Part shown: one piece after another, positions 51,076 to 60,637 of the stretch
Layout of the letters: every line of letters begins with the position of its first letter
How positions within the stretch are numbered: the first letter of the stretch is position 1
NCBI GenBank assembly: GCA_018223435.1
Contig: JAGTTO010000001.1
Span: 3,782,001 to 3,846,000, forward strand
Reading direction: 5' to 3'
DNA: 64,000 nt
Origin: Lachnospiraceae bacterium Marseille-Q4251
GTDB lineage: Bacteria; Bacillota; Clostridia; Lachnospirales; Lachnospiraceae
Notes under the pieces: model-generated
Databases searched by the model: none
What the model saw: the letters and a program-made list of their open reading frames with translations, nothing else
Told to the model about the DNA's origin: nothing
Made by a program: the position numbers and the translations under genes

Positions 51076-53169
51076 ATGTTGGTGAAAATGGGCAAATGGA
51101 TAGCCAAACATAAGGTACTGATCTGCATCCTGGGTTTTCTGCTTATTATTCCCTCAGTGCTTGGAATTATAAAGACCAGGATCAATTACGATCTGCTGAG
51201 TTATCTGCCGGACACCCTGGAAACCGTAAGCGGCCAGGATATTCTGGTGGACGAATTTGGAATGGGCGCCTTCTCCATGGTCGTCGTGGAAGATATGGAG
51301 ATGAAAGACGTACAGAAGCTGGAAGAACAGTTCAGCGAGGTGGAACATGTAAAAGATGTCCTCTGGTATGACGACGTGGCGGACATCACCCTTCCGGCGG
51401 AGATGATCCCGGAAAACTTACGAACGAGCTTCTTCAACGGAGATGCCACGATGATGCTGGTGCTTTTTGACAATACCACATCTTCCGACGATGCCATGGA
51501 GGCACTGACCGAGATGCGTAAGATGGTCGATAAACAGTGCTTCATCAGTGGTATGACAGGAATCGTTACCGATATCAAGAACCTGTGTATGCAGGAGCTG
51601 CCGATTTATGTAGCCATCGCAGCTGCTCTGGCACTTATCGTTCTGGAGATCACCGGAACCTCCATCGTGGTTCCCTTCATCTTCCTTCTCTGTATCGGAA
51701 TTTCCATCCTTTATAATATGGGAAGCAACGTCTTTCTGGGAGAGATTTCCTACATCACGGAGGCTCTGGTAGCCGTCCTTCAGCTGGGCGTTACCATGGA
51801 CTATTCGATCTTCCTTCTGGACAGCTACGAGGAGAACAAAAAGCGGTTCCCGGATGACAATAACCGGGCCATGGGTCACGCGATTGCAAACACCTTCAAG
51901 TCCATCACAGGAAGTTCTATCACGACGGTGGCCGGTTTCGCAGCTCTCTGTATGATGACCTTCGCCCTTGGTAAAAACCTCGGTATCGTTATGTCAAAGG
52001 GCGTTATCATCGGTGTGCTCTGCTGTGTTACCCTGCTTCCGGCCATGATCCTGATCTTTGACAAGCCGATCGAGAAGACCAGACACAAATCTCTCTTTAA
52101 GACAGAGAAGGTGGATAAGGTATCTGCCTTTATCACAAAGCATTACAAGATCTGGCTGGCAATTTTCTGTGTTATGCTGCTGCCGGCTATCTATGGAAAC
52201 AATCATACCGGTATTTACTACAACATCGCGAAGTCTCTTCCGGCGGATCTGGATTCCAACATCGCCAATGAGAAGCTGAGCGAGGACTTCGATATGAGCG
52301 TCATGCACATCATCATGATGGATAAAAACATGGATGGTACAGAAAAAGCCAAGATGCTCGATGAAGTGAAGAATGTAGACGGTGTGAAATGGACCATCGG
52401 TATTAACACCCTTCTGGGCGCTTCCGTTCCGGATTCCATGATCCCGGATAACTTAAAGAGCATGCTCCAGGGCGATCAGTACGAGCTGGCCTTCGTAAGT
52501 TCCAAGTACGAGTCAGCGACGGACGAGGTAAATGCCCAGATCGCCCAGATCAGTGACATTGTAAAGAAATACGACAGCAACGGAATGGTTATCGGTGAGG
52601 CTCCGCTGATGAAAGACCTGCAGGATGTAACGGATATCGACCTTCAGAATGTAAACATCGCTTCCATCGCAGCGATCTTTGTTATCATCCTGATCATCTT
52701 CAAATCCATCTCCCTGCCGGTGATCCTGGTAGCCGTTATCGAGTTCGCCATCGTTGTGAATATGGCCGTTCCTTTCTATCAGGGTATCAGCCTTCCCTTC
52801 GTGGCCAGTATCGTTGTCGGTACCATTCAGCTGGGAGCAACCGTAGACTACGCAATTCTGATGACCAGCCGTTATCAGAAAGAGCGCCAGAGAGGAAAAG
52901 ATAAGAAAGAAGCCGTTGCCATCGCGCATAAGACCAGCATGCTGTCCATCGTGACCAGCGGCTGCAGCTTCTTCGCCTGCACTTTCGGTATCTCCGTTTA
53001 TTCACAGGTAGATATGATCGGTTCCATCTGTACCCTGCTTTCCAGAGGAGCCCTCATCAGTATGATCGTCGTAATCTTTGTCCTGCCGGCCATGTTCATG
53101 CTTTTCGACAAGCTGATTGTCAAGACATCCATCGGTTTCCTGGGAAAGAAAAAGAAAGCAGCCAACTAA
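51076..53169 (+). CDS. MMPL/RND-family exporter
   Basis: 697 residues with about twelve transmembrane helices in two similar halves. Each half has one N-terminal helix, a large extracellular loop and five more helices. The SSD-like segment has QLGVTMDYSIFLLDSYEE in the first half and QLGATVDYAILMTSRYQKE in the second; the repeated Asp-Tyr pairs are the proton-relay positions of the family. The loops are shorter than in HAE-RND pumps. The substrate may be a lipid or drug. GAGGAGG precedes the ATG, and the tandem operators suggest ligand-induced expression. Confidence 0.9.
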   Translation: MLVKMGKWIAKHKVLICILGFLLIIPSVLGIIKTRINYDLLSYLPDTLETVSGQDILVDEFGMGAFSMVVVEDMEMKDVQKLEEQFSEVEHVKDVLWYDDVADITLPAEMIPENLRTSFFNGDATMMLVLFDNTTSSDDAMEALTEMRKMVDKQCFISGMTGIVTDIKNLCMQELPIYVAIAAALALIVLEITGTSIVVPFIFLLCIGISILYNMGSNVFLGEISYITEALVAVLQLGVTMDYSIFLLDSYEENKKRFPDDNNRAMGHAIANTFKSITGSSITTVAGFAALCMMTFALGKNLGIVMSKGVIIGVLCCVTLLPAMILIFDKPIEKTRHKSLFKTEKVDKVSAFITKHYKIWLAIFCVMLLPAIYGNNHTGIYYNIAKSLPADLDSNIANEKLSEDFDMSVMHIIMMDKNMDGTEKAKMLDEVKNVDGVKWTIGINTLLGASVPDSMIPDNLKSMLQGDQYELAFVSSKYESATDEVNAQIAQISDIVKKYDSNGMVIGEAPLMKDLQDVTDIDLQNVNIASIAAIFVIILIIFKSISLPVILVAVIEFAIVVNMAVPFYQGISLPFVASIVVGTIQLGATVDYAILMTSRYQKERQRGKDKKEAVAIAHKTSMLSIVTSGCSFFACTFGISVYSQVDMIGSICTLLSRGALISMIVVIFVLPAMFMLFDKLIVKTSIGFLGKKKKAAN

Positions 53170-53183
53170 AAACTGAGAAAAAG

Positions 53184-53215
53184 TACCGCGGAGAAAAGCT
53201 TCGCGGTATTTTTTT
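53184..53215 (+). terminator. Terminator after the MMPL gene
   Basis: TACCGCG (53184-53190) and CGCGGTA (53202-53208) followed by seven T. Confidence 0.88.
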
Positions 53216-53343
53216 GACCTTAAACATTGCTTTTTTTTCCATAAAGGGTTTATAATAGGCACGTTAAGGCGGTTCCCAAATCTCACAGGCGGAAGTGGAA
53301 ATGGTCTTCGCTGAAAAAGAACAGACAGAAAGGAACGAAAGAC

Positions 53344-54219
53344 ATGACAAGAGATGAATTTAAAGCCCTGACAGATAAGGGAGTGGTACTTCTGGATGGA
53401 GCGACAGGTTCCAATATGACCAAAGCGGGGATGCCCAAAGGAACCAGTACGGAGCTCTGGATCCTGGATCACCCGGAACCTCTCCAGGAGCTCCAGCGCG
53501 CCTATGTGGAGGCGGGAAGCCAGATCGTGTATGCGCCGACCTTTTGCTGCAACCCTTACAGCATGAAGAATTTCGGCAGGGAAAAAGATGTCTATGAGCT
53601 CAACGGCCGTCTCGTGGCCTTAAGCAAAGCGGCTGTGGGTGGAAAAGCCTATGTGGCGGGAGATATGACCACCATCGGAAAAATGATGGAGCCGAGAGGC
53701 GAGATGACTTTTGAAGAACTCTATGAGATCTACAGCGAGCAGGCCAAAGCCCTGGTGGAAGCAGGCGTGGATCTTTTCACCGTGGAGACCATGCTGGGTG
53801 TGGACGAGACCAGCGTGGCTCTGGATGCGATCCAGGCTGTCTGCGATCTTCCGGTCATCTGCACGCTCTCCGTGGAAGCTGACGGCAGCGCCTATTATAA
53901 TGGAAACGCTGTGGAAGCTGTGGAGACCCTTCAGGGTATGGGAGCTTCCGCTGTGGGTGTGAACTGTTCGGTGGGACCGGATCAGCTGACGGCTGTCATC
54001 GCTTCCATGAAGCAAGTGGCAGAGGTGCCTGTTGTGGCAAAACCCAACGCAGGCATGCCCTTTATCACGGAAACCGGAGAGGCTGTCTATGACATGGACG
54101 CGGAGCGTTTTGCCCGCTGTATCGGTGATCTGATCAAGGCGGGAGCCGGCATTGTGGGCGGCTGCTGCGGCACGACTCCGGAATACATCCGGGCCGTACA
54201 TAAAATACTGGGAAGATAA
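53344..54219 (+). CDS. Homocysteine S-methyltransferase family protein
   Basis: 291 residues, a single Pfam S-methyl_trans barrel. LLDGATGSNMTKAGMPKG starts the barrel. The three zinc cysteines are in place: GVNCSVGP near 206 and GGCCGTTP near 276. It equals the first module of MetH but has no cobalamin or folate domain, so it may use another methyl donor such as S-methylmethionine or a separate corrinoid protein. It ends 13 bases before the glycoside hydrolase-like gene. That pairing gives no clear functional link. Confidence 0.87.
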   Translation: MTRDEFKALTDKGVVLLDGATGSNMTKAGMPKGTSTELWILDHPEPLQELQRAYVEAGSQIVYAPTFCCNPYSMKNFGREKDVYELNGRLVALSKAAVGGKAYVAGDMTTIGKMMEPRGEMTFEELYEIYSEQAKALVEAGVDLFTVETMLGVDETSVALDAIQAVCDLPVICTLSVEADGSAYYNGNAVEAVETLQGMGASAVGVNCSVGPDQLTAVIASMKQVAEVPVVAKPNAGMPFITETGEAVYDMDAERFARCIGDLIKAGAGIVGGCCGTTPEYIRAVHKILGR

Positions 54220-54232
54220 AAGGAGATTGAAA

Positions 54233-56119
54233 ATGAAAATCGAAAGCACAAAAGGAGTCCTGTCCCTGGACGAGGCCACCTTATGTTTTAATGTAGAGGC
54301 GGAGGGAGAGAGCTGGAGCTGGGAAAAAGACTACCGGCCCTGTTTTCTCGCAGGAGAGGAAAAAGTGTTCTTTTCCGATGCGGCTTCGATCCGTCATGAG
54401 GCGGTAAAGAACGGCATTGGCAAGGGCATCCGGAGCAGCTATTCCGGTTTTACCATTGCAGGCGAGAAAAAAGAGCTGGCCTTTGAGACCTACGCCTGGA
54501 TCGAGGAATGTACCGGAGATGTTTTCTTCGAGTGGGTGCCGATCAAAGAGAGCGGCGAGATCACAAAGCTTTTCTGGCCGGGCCCCATGGCTTTCGAGGA
54601 GAAGAGAGAGGACTGGTATACGCTGGTCAACGAACGCCAGGGCTATCTGATTCCCAATACCTGGGAAGTTCCGAGCCGCCCGCTGCATTTCAAGGGACAG
54701 TTCTGCACTGCAGGCGGTTACATGTCCTGGTTTTCCCAGATCCGGGAGGGAAAAGGCTACATCGCCATCGCCCTCACGCCTTGGAATGGTTTCACTGAGC
54801 TGGAGCATCCGGCAGGAGGTCCCTACACCCATGTTTCTGTGAGCTGGGAGCCCAGCCTTGGAAAGATGGATTACCGCCGGATCATGAGATACAGCTTCCG
54901 GAAGGACTGCGACTATAATACCATGTGCAAGATCTACCGGAACTACATGTTTGAGAACGATCTGGCTGCTACCTTAAAGGAGAAGGCTGCCCGGATTCCT
55001 TCCGTGGATCGTCTCGTGGGCGCTTCCTTCGTCCATAAGGGCATCAAGACCAGCGTGAACCCGAAATCCGAGTTTTTCGATCCCACAGCCCCGGAGAAAA
55101 ACAACTCCCTCACACCTTTTGCTGTACGGGAAAAGGAGATGGAGGAGTTCCACGAGTTCGGAGTGGAGAAACTCTATTTCCATCTGGACGGCTGGGCAGA
55201 GCCGGGCTATGACAACAAGCATCCGGATTATCTGCCGGCCTGCGAGGAAGCCGGCGGCTGGGAGAAGATGAAATCCCTCTCCGATACCATGCAGCGTCTG
55301 GGCTACCTTTTCGGCATCCATGACCAGTACCGGGATTACTATAAGGACGCACCTTCCTTTGACGAGGATTACGCTGTCCGTCTCACCGACGGTTCCATTC
55401 CGGAGCATGCCCGCTGGGCCGGCGGTCCCCAGTCCTACCTCTGCGCGACCCAGGCTCCTTACTATGTGAGAAGAAACTTCACCGAGATTAAAAATCACGG
55501 CATTCATCTGGATGGCGCTTACCTCGATGTCTTTACCTGCAACGAAGGAGACGAGTGCGACAACCCGAGACACCGGATGAGCCGGAAAGAGTGCTATGAG
55601 AACCGGAAGAAATGCTTTGATTTCCTGATTTCCAGAAACATTCTCCCGAGCTCCGAGGAGGCCTCCGACTGGGCCATGAAGAGCCTGGTATTCTGCCATT
55701 ATGCGCCCTATTCCTTCATGCTCCAGACACCGGGCACCGAGCAGATCGGTGTGAGCCTGCCGCTCTTTAACCTGGTTTATCATGACTGTGTGATCGAGCC
55801 CTGGATGATGGAGAAGCTGAACGATACGGACGATTACATGCTCTACGCCCTCTTGAACGGCGGCGCTCCCTATCTTGTGAGAGACGGCGCTTACCCGAAC
55901 ATCGACGGCGCTTTTGACGGCTATATACATCTGACTCCCGAGGAGACTGTGAAACGCTGCAAGATTGTCAGCGGTCTTCATGAGAAGGTGGCAAAAGAAG
56001 AGATGGTGAGCCACGAATTTGTAAACGGCGATTACAAGGTGCAGAGAACGACCTTTGCAGACGGCACGAGAGTAACCGTGGATCTTTGCAAAGGCACCTA
56101 CGAGATCGAAACGAAATAA
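54233..56119 (+). CDS. Putative glycoside hydrolase (DUF5696/GH101-GH129-like barrel)
   Basis: 628 residues without a signal peptide. An N-terminal beta-rich domain (about 1-240) precedes a barrel-like region with KLYFHLDGWAEPGYDNKHPDY, LFGIHDQYRDYYKDAPSF and HLDGAYLDVFTCNEGDECDNPRHRM. A further phrase is LPSSEEASDW. The Asp residues in HLDG/YLDV and the Glu pair in SSEE are candidates for catalysis. I do not recognise a closer family with certainty. Lack of export signal implies action on internalised glycans. I use the ATG at 54233 after AAAGGAG. Confidence 0.6.
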   Translation: MKIESTKGVLSLDEATLCFNVEAEGESWSWEKDYRPCFLAGEEKVFFSDAASIRHEAVKNGIGKGIRSSYSGFTIAGEKKELAFETYAWIEECTGDVFFEWVPIKESGEITKLFWPGPMAFEEKREDWYTLVNERQGYLIPNTWEVPSRPLHFKGQFCTAGGYMSWFSQIREGKGYIAIALTPWNGFTELEHPAGGPYTHVSVSWEPSLGKMDYRRIMRYSFRKDCDYNTMCKIYRNYMFENDLAATLKEKAARIPSVDRLVGASFVHKGIKTSVNPKSEFFDPTAPEKNNSLTPFAVREKEMEEFHEFGVEKLYFHLDGWAEPGYDNKHPDYLPACEEAGGWEKMKSLSDTMQRLGYLFGIHDQYRDYYKDAPSFDEDYAVRLTDGSIPEHARWAGGPQSYLCATQAPYYVRRNFTEIKNHGIHLDGAYLDVFTCNEGDECDNPRHRMSRKECYENRKKCFDFLISRNILPSSEEASDWAMKSLVFCHYAPYSFMLQTPGTEQIGVSLPLFNLVYHDCVIEPWMMEKLNDTDDYMLYALLNGGAPYLVRDGAYPNIDGAFDGYIHLTPEETVKRCKIVSGLHEKVAKEEMVSHEFVNGDYKVQRTTFADGTRVTVDLCKGTYEIETK

Positions 56120-56123
56120 AAAG

Positions 56124-56169
56124 AAAAAAGACAACCCGGATCTTCGTGCGGATCCGGGTTGTCTTTTTT
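56124..56169. terminator. Bidirectional terminator
   Basis: GACAACCCGGATC (56130-56142) and its exact complement (56151-56163) form a 13-bp stem, flanked by AAAAAA and TTTTTT. It serves both convergent genes. Confidence 0.95.
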
Positions 56170-56537
56170 CAGGCTTGGTTCTGGATGATAAAGTTCTTGA
56201 TAGCGGTAAAACTTTCCGTGCTCATAGTGTGTTCCATGCGGCAGGCATCTTCCACGGCGATTTTTTCATCTACGCCCAGGCTGATGAGCCACTGGGAAAG
56301 GACGGTATGACGTTCATACATGGTCTGAGCGATCTCCATTCCCTTTTCTGTCAGGGTGATATAACCGTCATCCATATGAATGTAACCATTTTCCCGAAGA
56401 TTTTTCATAGCCACGCTGACGCTGGGCTTTGAGAAATCCAGGTAGTTGACGATGTCGATGGAACGCACATGGCCTTTCTGTTTTTGCAGGATCAGAACGG
56501 ACTCCAGATAGTTTTCAGCAGATTCTTGAATTTTCAA
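56169..56537 (-). CDS. DtxR/MntR-family metal-dependent regulator
   Basis: 122 residues, the short form without an SH3 domain. The N-terminal helix-turn-helix reads ESAENYLESVLIL, then VRSIDIVNYLDFSKPSVSVAMKNLRENGYI. The metal-binding dimerisation helices include TMYERHTVLSQWL and DACRMEHTMS with His and Glu ligands. The start is a TTG at 56537 with AGGAG about eleven bases upstream. It probably senses manganese or iron. No metal transporter lies next to it. Confidence 0.88.
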   Translation of the reverse strand: MKIQESAENYLESVLILQKQKGHVRSIDIVNYLDFSKPSVSVAMKNLRENGYIHMDDGYITLTEKGMEIAQTMYERHTVLSQWLISLGVDEKIAVEDACRMEHTMSTESFTAIKNFIIQNQA

Positions 56538-56720
56538 TCTTTCACACTCTCCTATTCAAAGGAAGCATAGAGCAGGAAACAGTCCCCCCTTACTTCTTTT
56601 TATTAGAATATCATGAAATGCCACAAAAAACAAATGAAAAAGTGAGAAATTTTGTTCAGTGAGGAGAAGGTTCGCGGCAGATGAGAAAACTTATCAGGAA
56701 AAAGAAAAACGCACTCTGGC
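56538..56720. other. Short non-coding interval
   Basis: The DtxR leader, then AT-rich DNA. I see no gene and no strong structure. Confidence 0.5.
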
Positions 56721-56749
56721 TTGCCAAAAGAAGCAGGGTGATTTATACT
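56721..56749 (+). promoter_or_regulatory. Promoter of the csoR-HD-topB unit
   Basis: TTGCCA (56721-56726), 17-base spacer, TATACT (56744-56749), 30 bases ahead of the ATG. Confidence 0.75.
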
Positions 56750-56778
56750 ATTCTAAAAATGCGTAAGAGGATAAAGAA

Positions 56779-57165
56779 ATGAATAATACAGAACACGAAA
56801 AACTTCATGCCCTGGGCCTGGCTCACAGTCATGAAGAAGGAGACCATGACCACGATCACGGGCACGGTCATTGCTATGGCCCCGGCGGCCATCATCACGT
56901 TCATTCGGACGCGGAGAAAAAGGCGGTCCTGAACCGGCTTTCCCGGGCCATCGGGCATCTCCAGTCCATCAAGACCATGGTGGAGACCGACCGGGACTGC
57001 AGTGAGGTGCTGATCCAGCTCGCGGCGGTGAAATCCGCGGTGAATAATACGGGTAAACTGGTCTTGAAGGAACACATTGCCCACTGTATCGTGGAAGCCA
57101 TTGAAAATGGGGATGAAGAAAGCCTGCGGCAGCTGAATAAGGCCATCGATTCCTTTGTAAAATAG
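56779..57165 (+). CDS. CsoR/RcnR-family metal sensor with a His-rich N-terminal arm
   Basis: 128 residues. The DUF156 four-helix fold covers about 45-128: AVLNRLSRAIGHLQSIKTMVETDRDCSEVLIQ, then HIAHCIVEAI. Cys, His and Cys stand at the copper-binding positions of CsoR. Unusual is the first ~43 residues, with about ten His plus Asp and Glu (HDHDHGHGHC, GGHHHVHSD), which could buffer or sense nickel, zinc or copper. No transporter or copper ATPase is adjacent. It is followed 12 bases later by the double-HD gene. Confidence 0.87.
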   Translation: MNNTEHEKLHALGLAHSHEEGDHDHDHGHGHCYGPGGHHHVHSDAEKKAVLNRLSRAIGHLQSIKTMVETDRDCSEVLIQLAAVKSAVNNTGKLVLKEHIAHCIVEAIENGDEESLRQLNKAIDSFVK

Positions 57166-57177
57166 GAGGCGGCTTAT

Positions 57178-58362
57178 ATGAAGCTCAGTCTTTTTGAACT
57201 TTTGTACGGTCTTTCGGAGGCTCTGGACCATGTGGAGAGCGAATGGCATCCTCTGCCGAAAGTCCATGCGAAAAAGACCGCCTATTTTGCGGTGCGGATG
57301 GGCGAGTGTGCGGGTCTGAAAAAAGAGAAGCTTTACCAGCTGGCTCTGGCAGGGCTTTTTCATGACAGCGGAATTACGCGCTCCCAGGGCGGTCTCTGCC
57401 GGGAAAAAGAGGGGACGAAGGAAGAACTGAAGTTCCGGCTTCTGGCGGGAGAAGAGAATTTTATGCAGCTTCCGATTCGAAATCCGAAGCCCCATCTGGT
57501 CCTTTTTCACAGGGAAAGAGGGGACGGCAGCGGCGCTTTCGGAAGAAAAGCCGGGGAATATCCGCGGGAAGCAGGCTGGCTTCATCTGGCAGAGCGGGTC
57601 AGCCGGCTGGAGGCTGGCTGGGATGAGAAAAGGCTAAGAAAAGAAGAGATAGAAAGAAAACTGCAGGAACTGAAAGGCAGAGTGCTGGATCCCGGAGCCG
57701 TGGAGCTCTTTTTACGGGCAGAGCCGAGGCTGGAAGCAGGGGATCTTTTTATCAAGGAATATTTGAGAAAAATCCTTCCGGATGATCACAAGGAGTGGAC
57801 GGAGGAAGAAGTGGGGAGATTCTCCTTACTCATGGCGCGGATCGTGGACGAGCGCTGCGGTCCTTCCTGCGTCCATTCCAGAGAGATCACCCGGAGGATT
57901 CAGCTTCTGACGGAATATTACCAGTATCCGGAAGTGATCCGGGAGAAGCTGTGCCTTGCTGGAGCGCTTCATGATCTGGGAAAACTGGTGATTCCGCTTG
58001 AGGTTTTAAATAAACCCGGAACTCTTTCTGAGCAGGAAGTGAAGGAGATGAGGGACCATGTCCTTTATACCTATTACATACTGAACCGGATTCCCGGTCT
58101 TCAGGAAATTACGATGTGGGCTTCCGCGCATCATGAGAAGCTCAACGGAAAAGGCTATCCCTTCCACCTTTCGGGAGAGCAACTTTTCTATCCGGCGCGG
58201 ATGGTAGCCTGTGTGGATATCTATCAGGCTCTTCGGGAGCCGAGAGCCTATAAGGCGGAAAAATCCCACGAGAGCGCCGTTCAGATCATGAAAGAGATGG
58301 CGCAGGCGGGAGAGATTGATCCCATGATCGTGGATGATCTGGAAAAATTATTTCGGAGGTAA
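57178..58362 (+). CDS. Double HD/HD-GYP domain protein
   Basis: 394 residues. The first HD region (about 15-200) has HDSG and a weak ERGDGSG, so it looks degenerate. The second (about 225-390) is a proper HD-GYP domain with HDLGKLVIPLEVLNKPG, then RDHVLYTYYIL, HHEKLNGKGYP and ARMVACVDIYQAL. It probably hydrolyses a cyclic dinucleotide. AGGAGG precedes the ATG. Co-transcription with the metal sensor suggests metal-linked control. It ends 3 bases before topB. Confidence 0.85.
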   Translation: MKLSLFELLYGLSEALDHVESEWHPLPKVHAKKTAYFAVRMGECAGLKKEKLYQLALAGLFHDSGITRSQGGLCREKEGTKEELKFRLLAGEENFMQLPIRNPKPHLVLFHRERGDGSGAFGRKAGEYPREAGWLHLAERVSRLEAGWDEKRLRKEEIERKLQELKGRVLDPGAVELFLRAEPRLEAGDLFIKEYLRKILPDDHKEWTEEEVGRFSLLMARIVDERCGPSCVHSREITRRIQLLTEYYQYPEVIREKLCLAGALHDLGKLVIPLEVLNKPGTLSEQEVKEMRDHVLYTYYILNRIPGLQEITMWASAHHEKLNGKGYPFHLSGEQLFYPARMVACVDIYQALREPRAYKAEKSHESAVQIMKEMAQAGEIDPMIVDDLEKLFRR

Positions 58363-58365
58363 CTT

Positions 58366-60573
58366 ATGAAAGCATTGGTAATCGCAGAGAAACCTTCTGT
58401 GGCCCGGGATATTGCCCGGGTTCTTCACTGTGAAAAGAAACTGGACGGTGGAATGGAAGGACGGGACTACATTGTCACCTGGGCCCTGGGCCATCTGGTG
58501 ACGCTGGCAGACCCGGAAGCCTACGATAAGAAATATGTGAAATGGGAGATGGAGACTCTCCCGATGATGCCGGACAAAATGAAACTGGTGGTGATCCCTC
58601 AGACCGGCAAGCAGTTCCGGGCAGTGAAAGCCCTTCTTTTCCGGAAAGACGTCGGAAGCGTGGTCATCGCCACAGATGCGGGACGGGAGGGAGAGCTTGT
58701 AGCCCGCTGGATTCTGGAGATCACGGGCTGCCAGAAACTGATCAAGCGGCTCTGGATTTCTTCTGTGACGGATAAGGCCATCCGGGAGGGCTTCGAGCAC
58801 CTTCGGGATGGCAGAGAGTATGATAACCTTTACCGGGCGGCAGCAGCCCGTGCGGAGGCCGACTGGCTCGTGGGTATCAACGCCACCCGGGCCCTAACCT
58901 GCAAATACAACGCCCAGCTTTCCTGCGGCCGTGTCCAGACGCCGACGCTGGCGATGATCGCGAGAAGAGAGCAGGAGATCAAAGAGTTTGTGCCGAAGGA
59001 ATATTTCGGCCTGACGCTGAAAGCCGCCGGTATCCGCTGGAGCTGGCAGGATAAGAAGAGCGGAAGCTACCGCACCTTTGATAAGGAACGGGCGGAAAAG
59101 CTGAAAAAAGAGCTCGAGGGAAAAGCCCTTACCGTGACCTCTGTGGAGAAGGTTTCCAAGAAGCAGAACGCTCCCGGTCTTTATGACCTCACGGAGCTTC
59201 AGCGGGATGCGAGCCGCCGTTTCGGCTATTCGGCCAAGGAGACTCTGAACATCATGCAGCGTCTCTATGAGAATCACAAGGTTCTCACCTATCCCCGGAC
59301 GGATTCCCGCTATATCGGAAAAGATGTGGCGGAGACCTTAAAGGAGCGGTTGAAGGCCTGCGCGGTTGGCCCTTACCGGAAGCTCGCGGGAACTCTGGCT
59401 ATGAAGCCGATCCACACGAACGCTTCCTTTGTGGATGACAAAAAAGTCAGCGACCACCATGCGATCATCCCGACGGAGCAGTTTGTGGACCTTTCCCATA
59501 TGACCAATGAGGAGCGGAAGATCTACGATCTCGTGGTACGCCGTTTTCTGGCGGTGCTGATGCCGCCCTTCACCTATGACGAGACCACGATGAAGGCCGA
59601 GGCCGGAGAGGGCATTTTCACGGCCCGGGGAAAAATTGTTCAGAGCCAGGGCTGGAAGGAAGCCTACGAGACGGAGGTCTTTTCCGGGGAGGACGAGGAT
59701 GAGACTGCGGAAGAGCTTCCTAAGGAACAGAAGCTTCCCGAGCTGAAAAAAGGCGAGAAACTGAAAATTGAGAAAACGGAGCTCACCGCCGGAAAGACGA
59801 AGCCGCCGGCCCGTTTTAACGAGGCGACCCTTCTCTCTGCGATGGAAAATCCGGTGAAATATATGGAATCCAGGGATAAGACCTACATCAGGACTCTGGG
59901 CGAGACCGGGGGCCTTGGTACGGTGGCCACCCGGGCGGACATCATCGACAAACTCTTCAAGAGCTTCCTGATGGAGAAAAAAGGAAAAGATATTTACATT
60001 ACCTCCAAGGCCCGCCAGCTTCTGGGCCTGGTACCGGAGGATCTCAAAAAGCCCGAGCTTACGGCTTCCTGGGAGCTGAAGCTTGGAAAGATCGCCCGGG
60101 GAGAATTAAAGCAGGAAGCCTTTCTTTCCAGCATCCGGGGTTATACCGAGGAGCTGATCTCTGAGATCAAGACCGCCGACGGTACCTTCCGCCACGAGAA
60201 CATTACCGGCAAGAAATGCCCGCGCTGCGGCAAATTTCTTCTGGCAGTCAACGGAAAGAACAGTAAGCTTCTGGTCTGCCAGGACAGGGAGTGCGGCTAC
60301 CGGGAGACCCTTTCCAGGACCACCAACGCCCGCTGTCCGAACTGCCACAAGAAGATGGAGATGATCGTAAAAGGGGAGGAGGAGACCTTTGTCTGCTCCA
60401 CCTGCGGTTACAAGGAGAAGCTTTCCGCCTTCAAAAAGCGCCGGGAAAAAGAGGGCGCCGGAGTCAACAAACGGGACGTGGCCCGCTATTTGAATCAACA
60501 GAAAAAAGAGGCGGAGGAGCCCATAAACAACGCCTTTGCGGCGGCGCTTTCAGGCCTTAAGCTGGATAAATAA
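58366..60573 (+). CDS. topB: DNA topoisomerase III
   Basis: Type IA topoisomerase, 735 residues. The TOPRIM domain has VIAEKPSVARDIA and ATDAGREGELVARWIL. The active-site Tyr is in LTYPRTDSRYI. The conserved LSCGRVQTPTLAMI is present. The C-terminal part carries zinc-ribbon pairs (KCPRCGKFL, ARCPNCHKKM, CSTCGYKEKL) for single-strand DNA binding. The length and ribbons match Firmicutes topB. ATG follows GGAGG. It ends just before the pyrH promoter. Confidence 0.93.
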   Translation: MKALVIAEKPSVARDIARVLHCEKKLDGGMEGRDYIVTWALGHLVTLADPEAYDKKYVKWEMETLPMMPDKMKLVVIPQTGKQFRAVKALLFRKDVGSVVIATDAGREGELVARWILEITGCQKLIKRLWISSVTDKAIREGFEHLRDGREYDNLYRAAAARAEADWLVGINATRALTCKYNAQLSCGRVQTPTLAMIARREQEIKEFVPKEYFGLTLKAAGIRWSWQDKKSGSYRTFDKERAEKLKKELEGKALTVTSVEKVSKKQNAPGLYDLTELQRDASRRFGYSAKETLNIMQRLYENHKVLTYPRTDSRYIGKDVAETLKERLKACAVGPYRKLAGTLAMKPIHTNASFVDDKKVSDHHAIIPTEQFVDLSHMTNEERKIYDLVVRRFLAVLMPPFTYDETTMKAEAGEGIFTARGKIVQSQGWKEAYETEVFSGEDEDETAEELPKEQKLPELKKGEKLKIEKTELTAGKTKPPARFNEATLLSAMENPVKYMESRDKTYIRTLGETGGLGTVATRADIIDKLFKSFLMEKKGKDIYITSKARQLLGLVPEDLKKPELTASWELKLGKIARGELKQEAFLSSIRGYTEELISEIKTADGTFRHENITGKKCPRCGKFLLAVNGKNSKLLVCQDRECGYRETLSRTTNARCPNCHKKMEMIVKGEEETFVCSTCGYKEKLSAFKKRREKEGAGVNKRDVARYLNQQKKEAEEPINNAFAAALSGLKLDK

Positions 60574-60576
60574 AGA

Positions 60577-60605
60577 TTGCTGTTTACGGGGAGTTGTGCT
60601 ATACT
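60577..60605 (+). promoter_or_regulatory. pyrH operon promoter
   Basis: TTGCTG (60577-60582), 17-base spacer, TATACT (60600-60605), 33 bases ahead of pyrH. Confidence 0.8.
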
Positions 60606-60637
60606 ATCCCTGAATCTAAAGAAGCAGAGGTGCTTAC

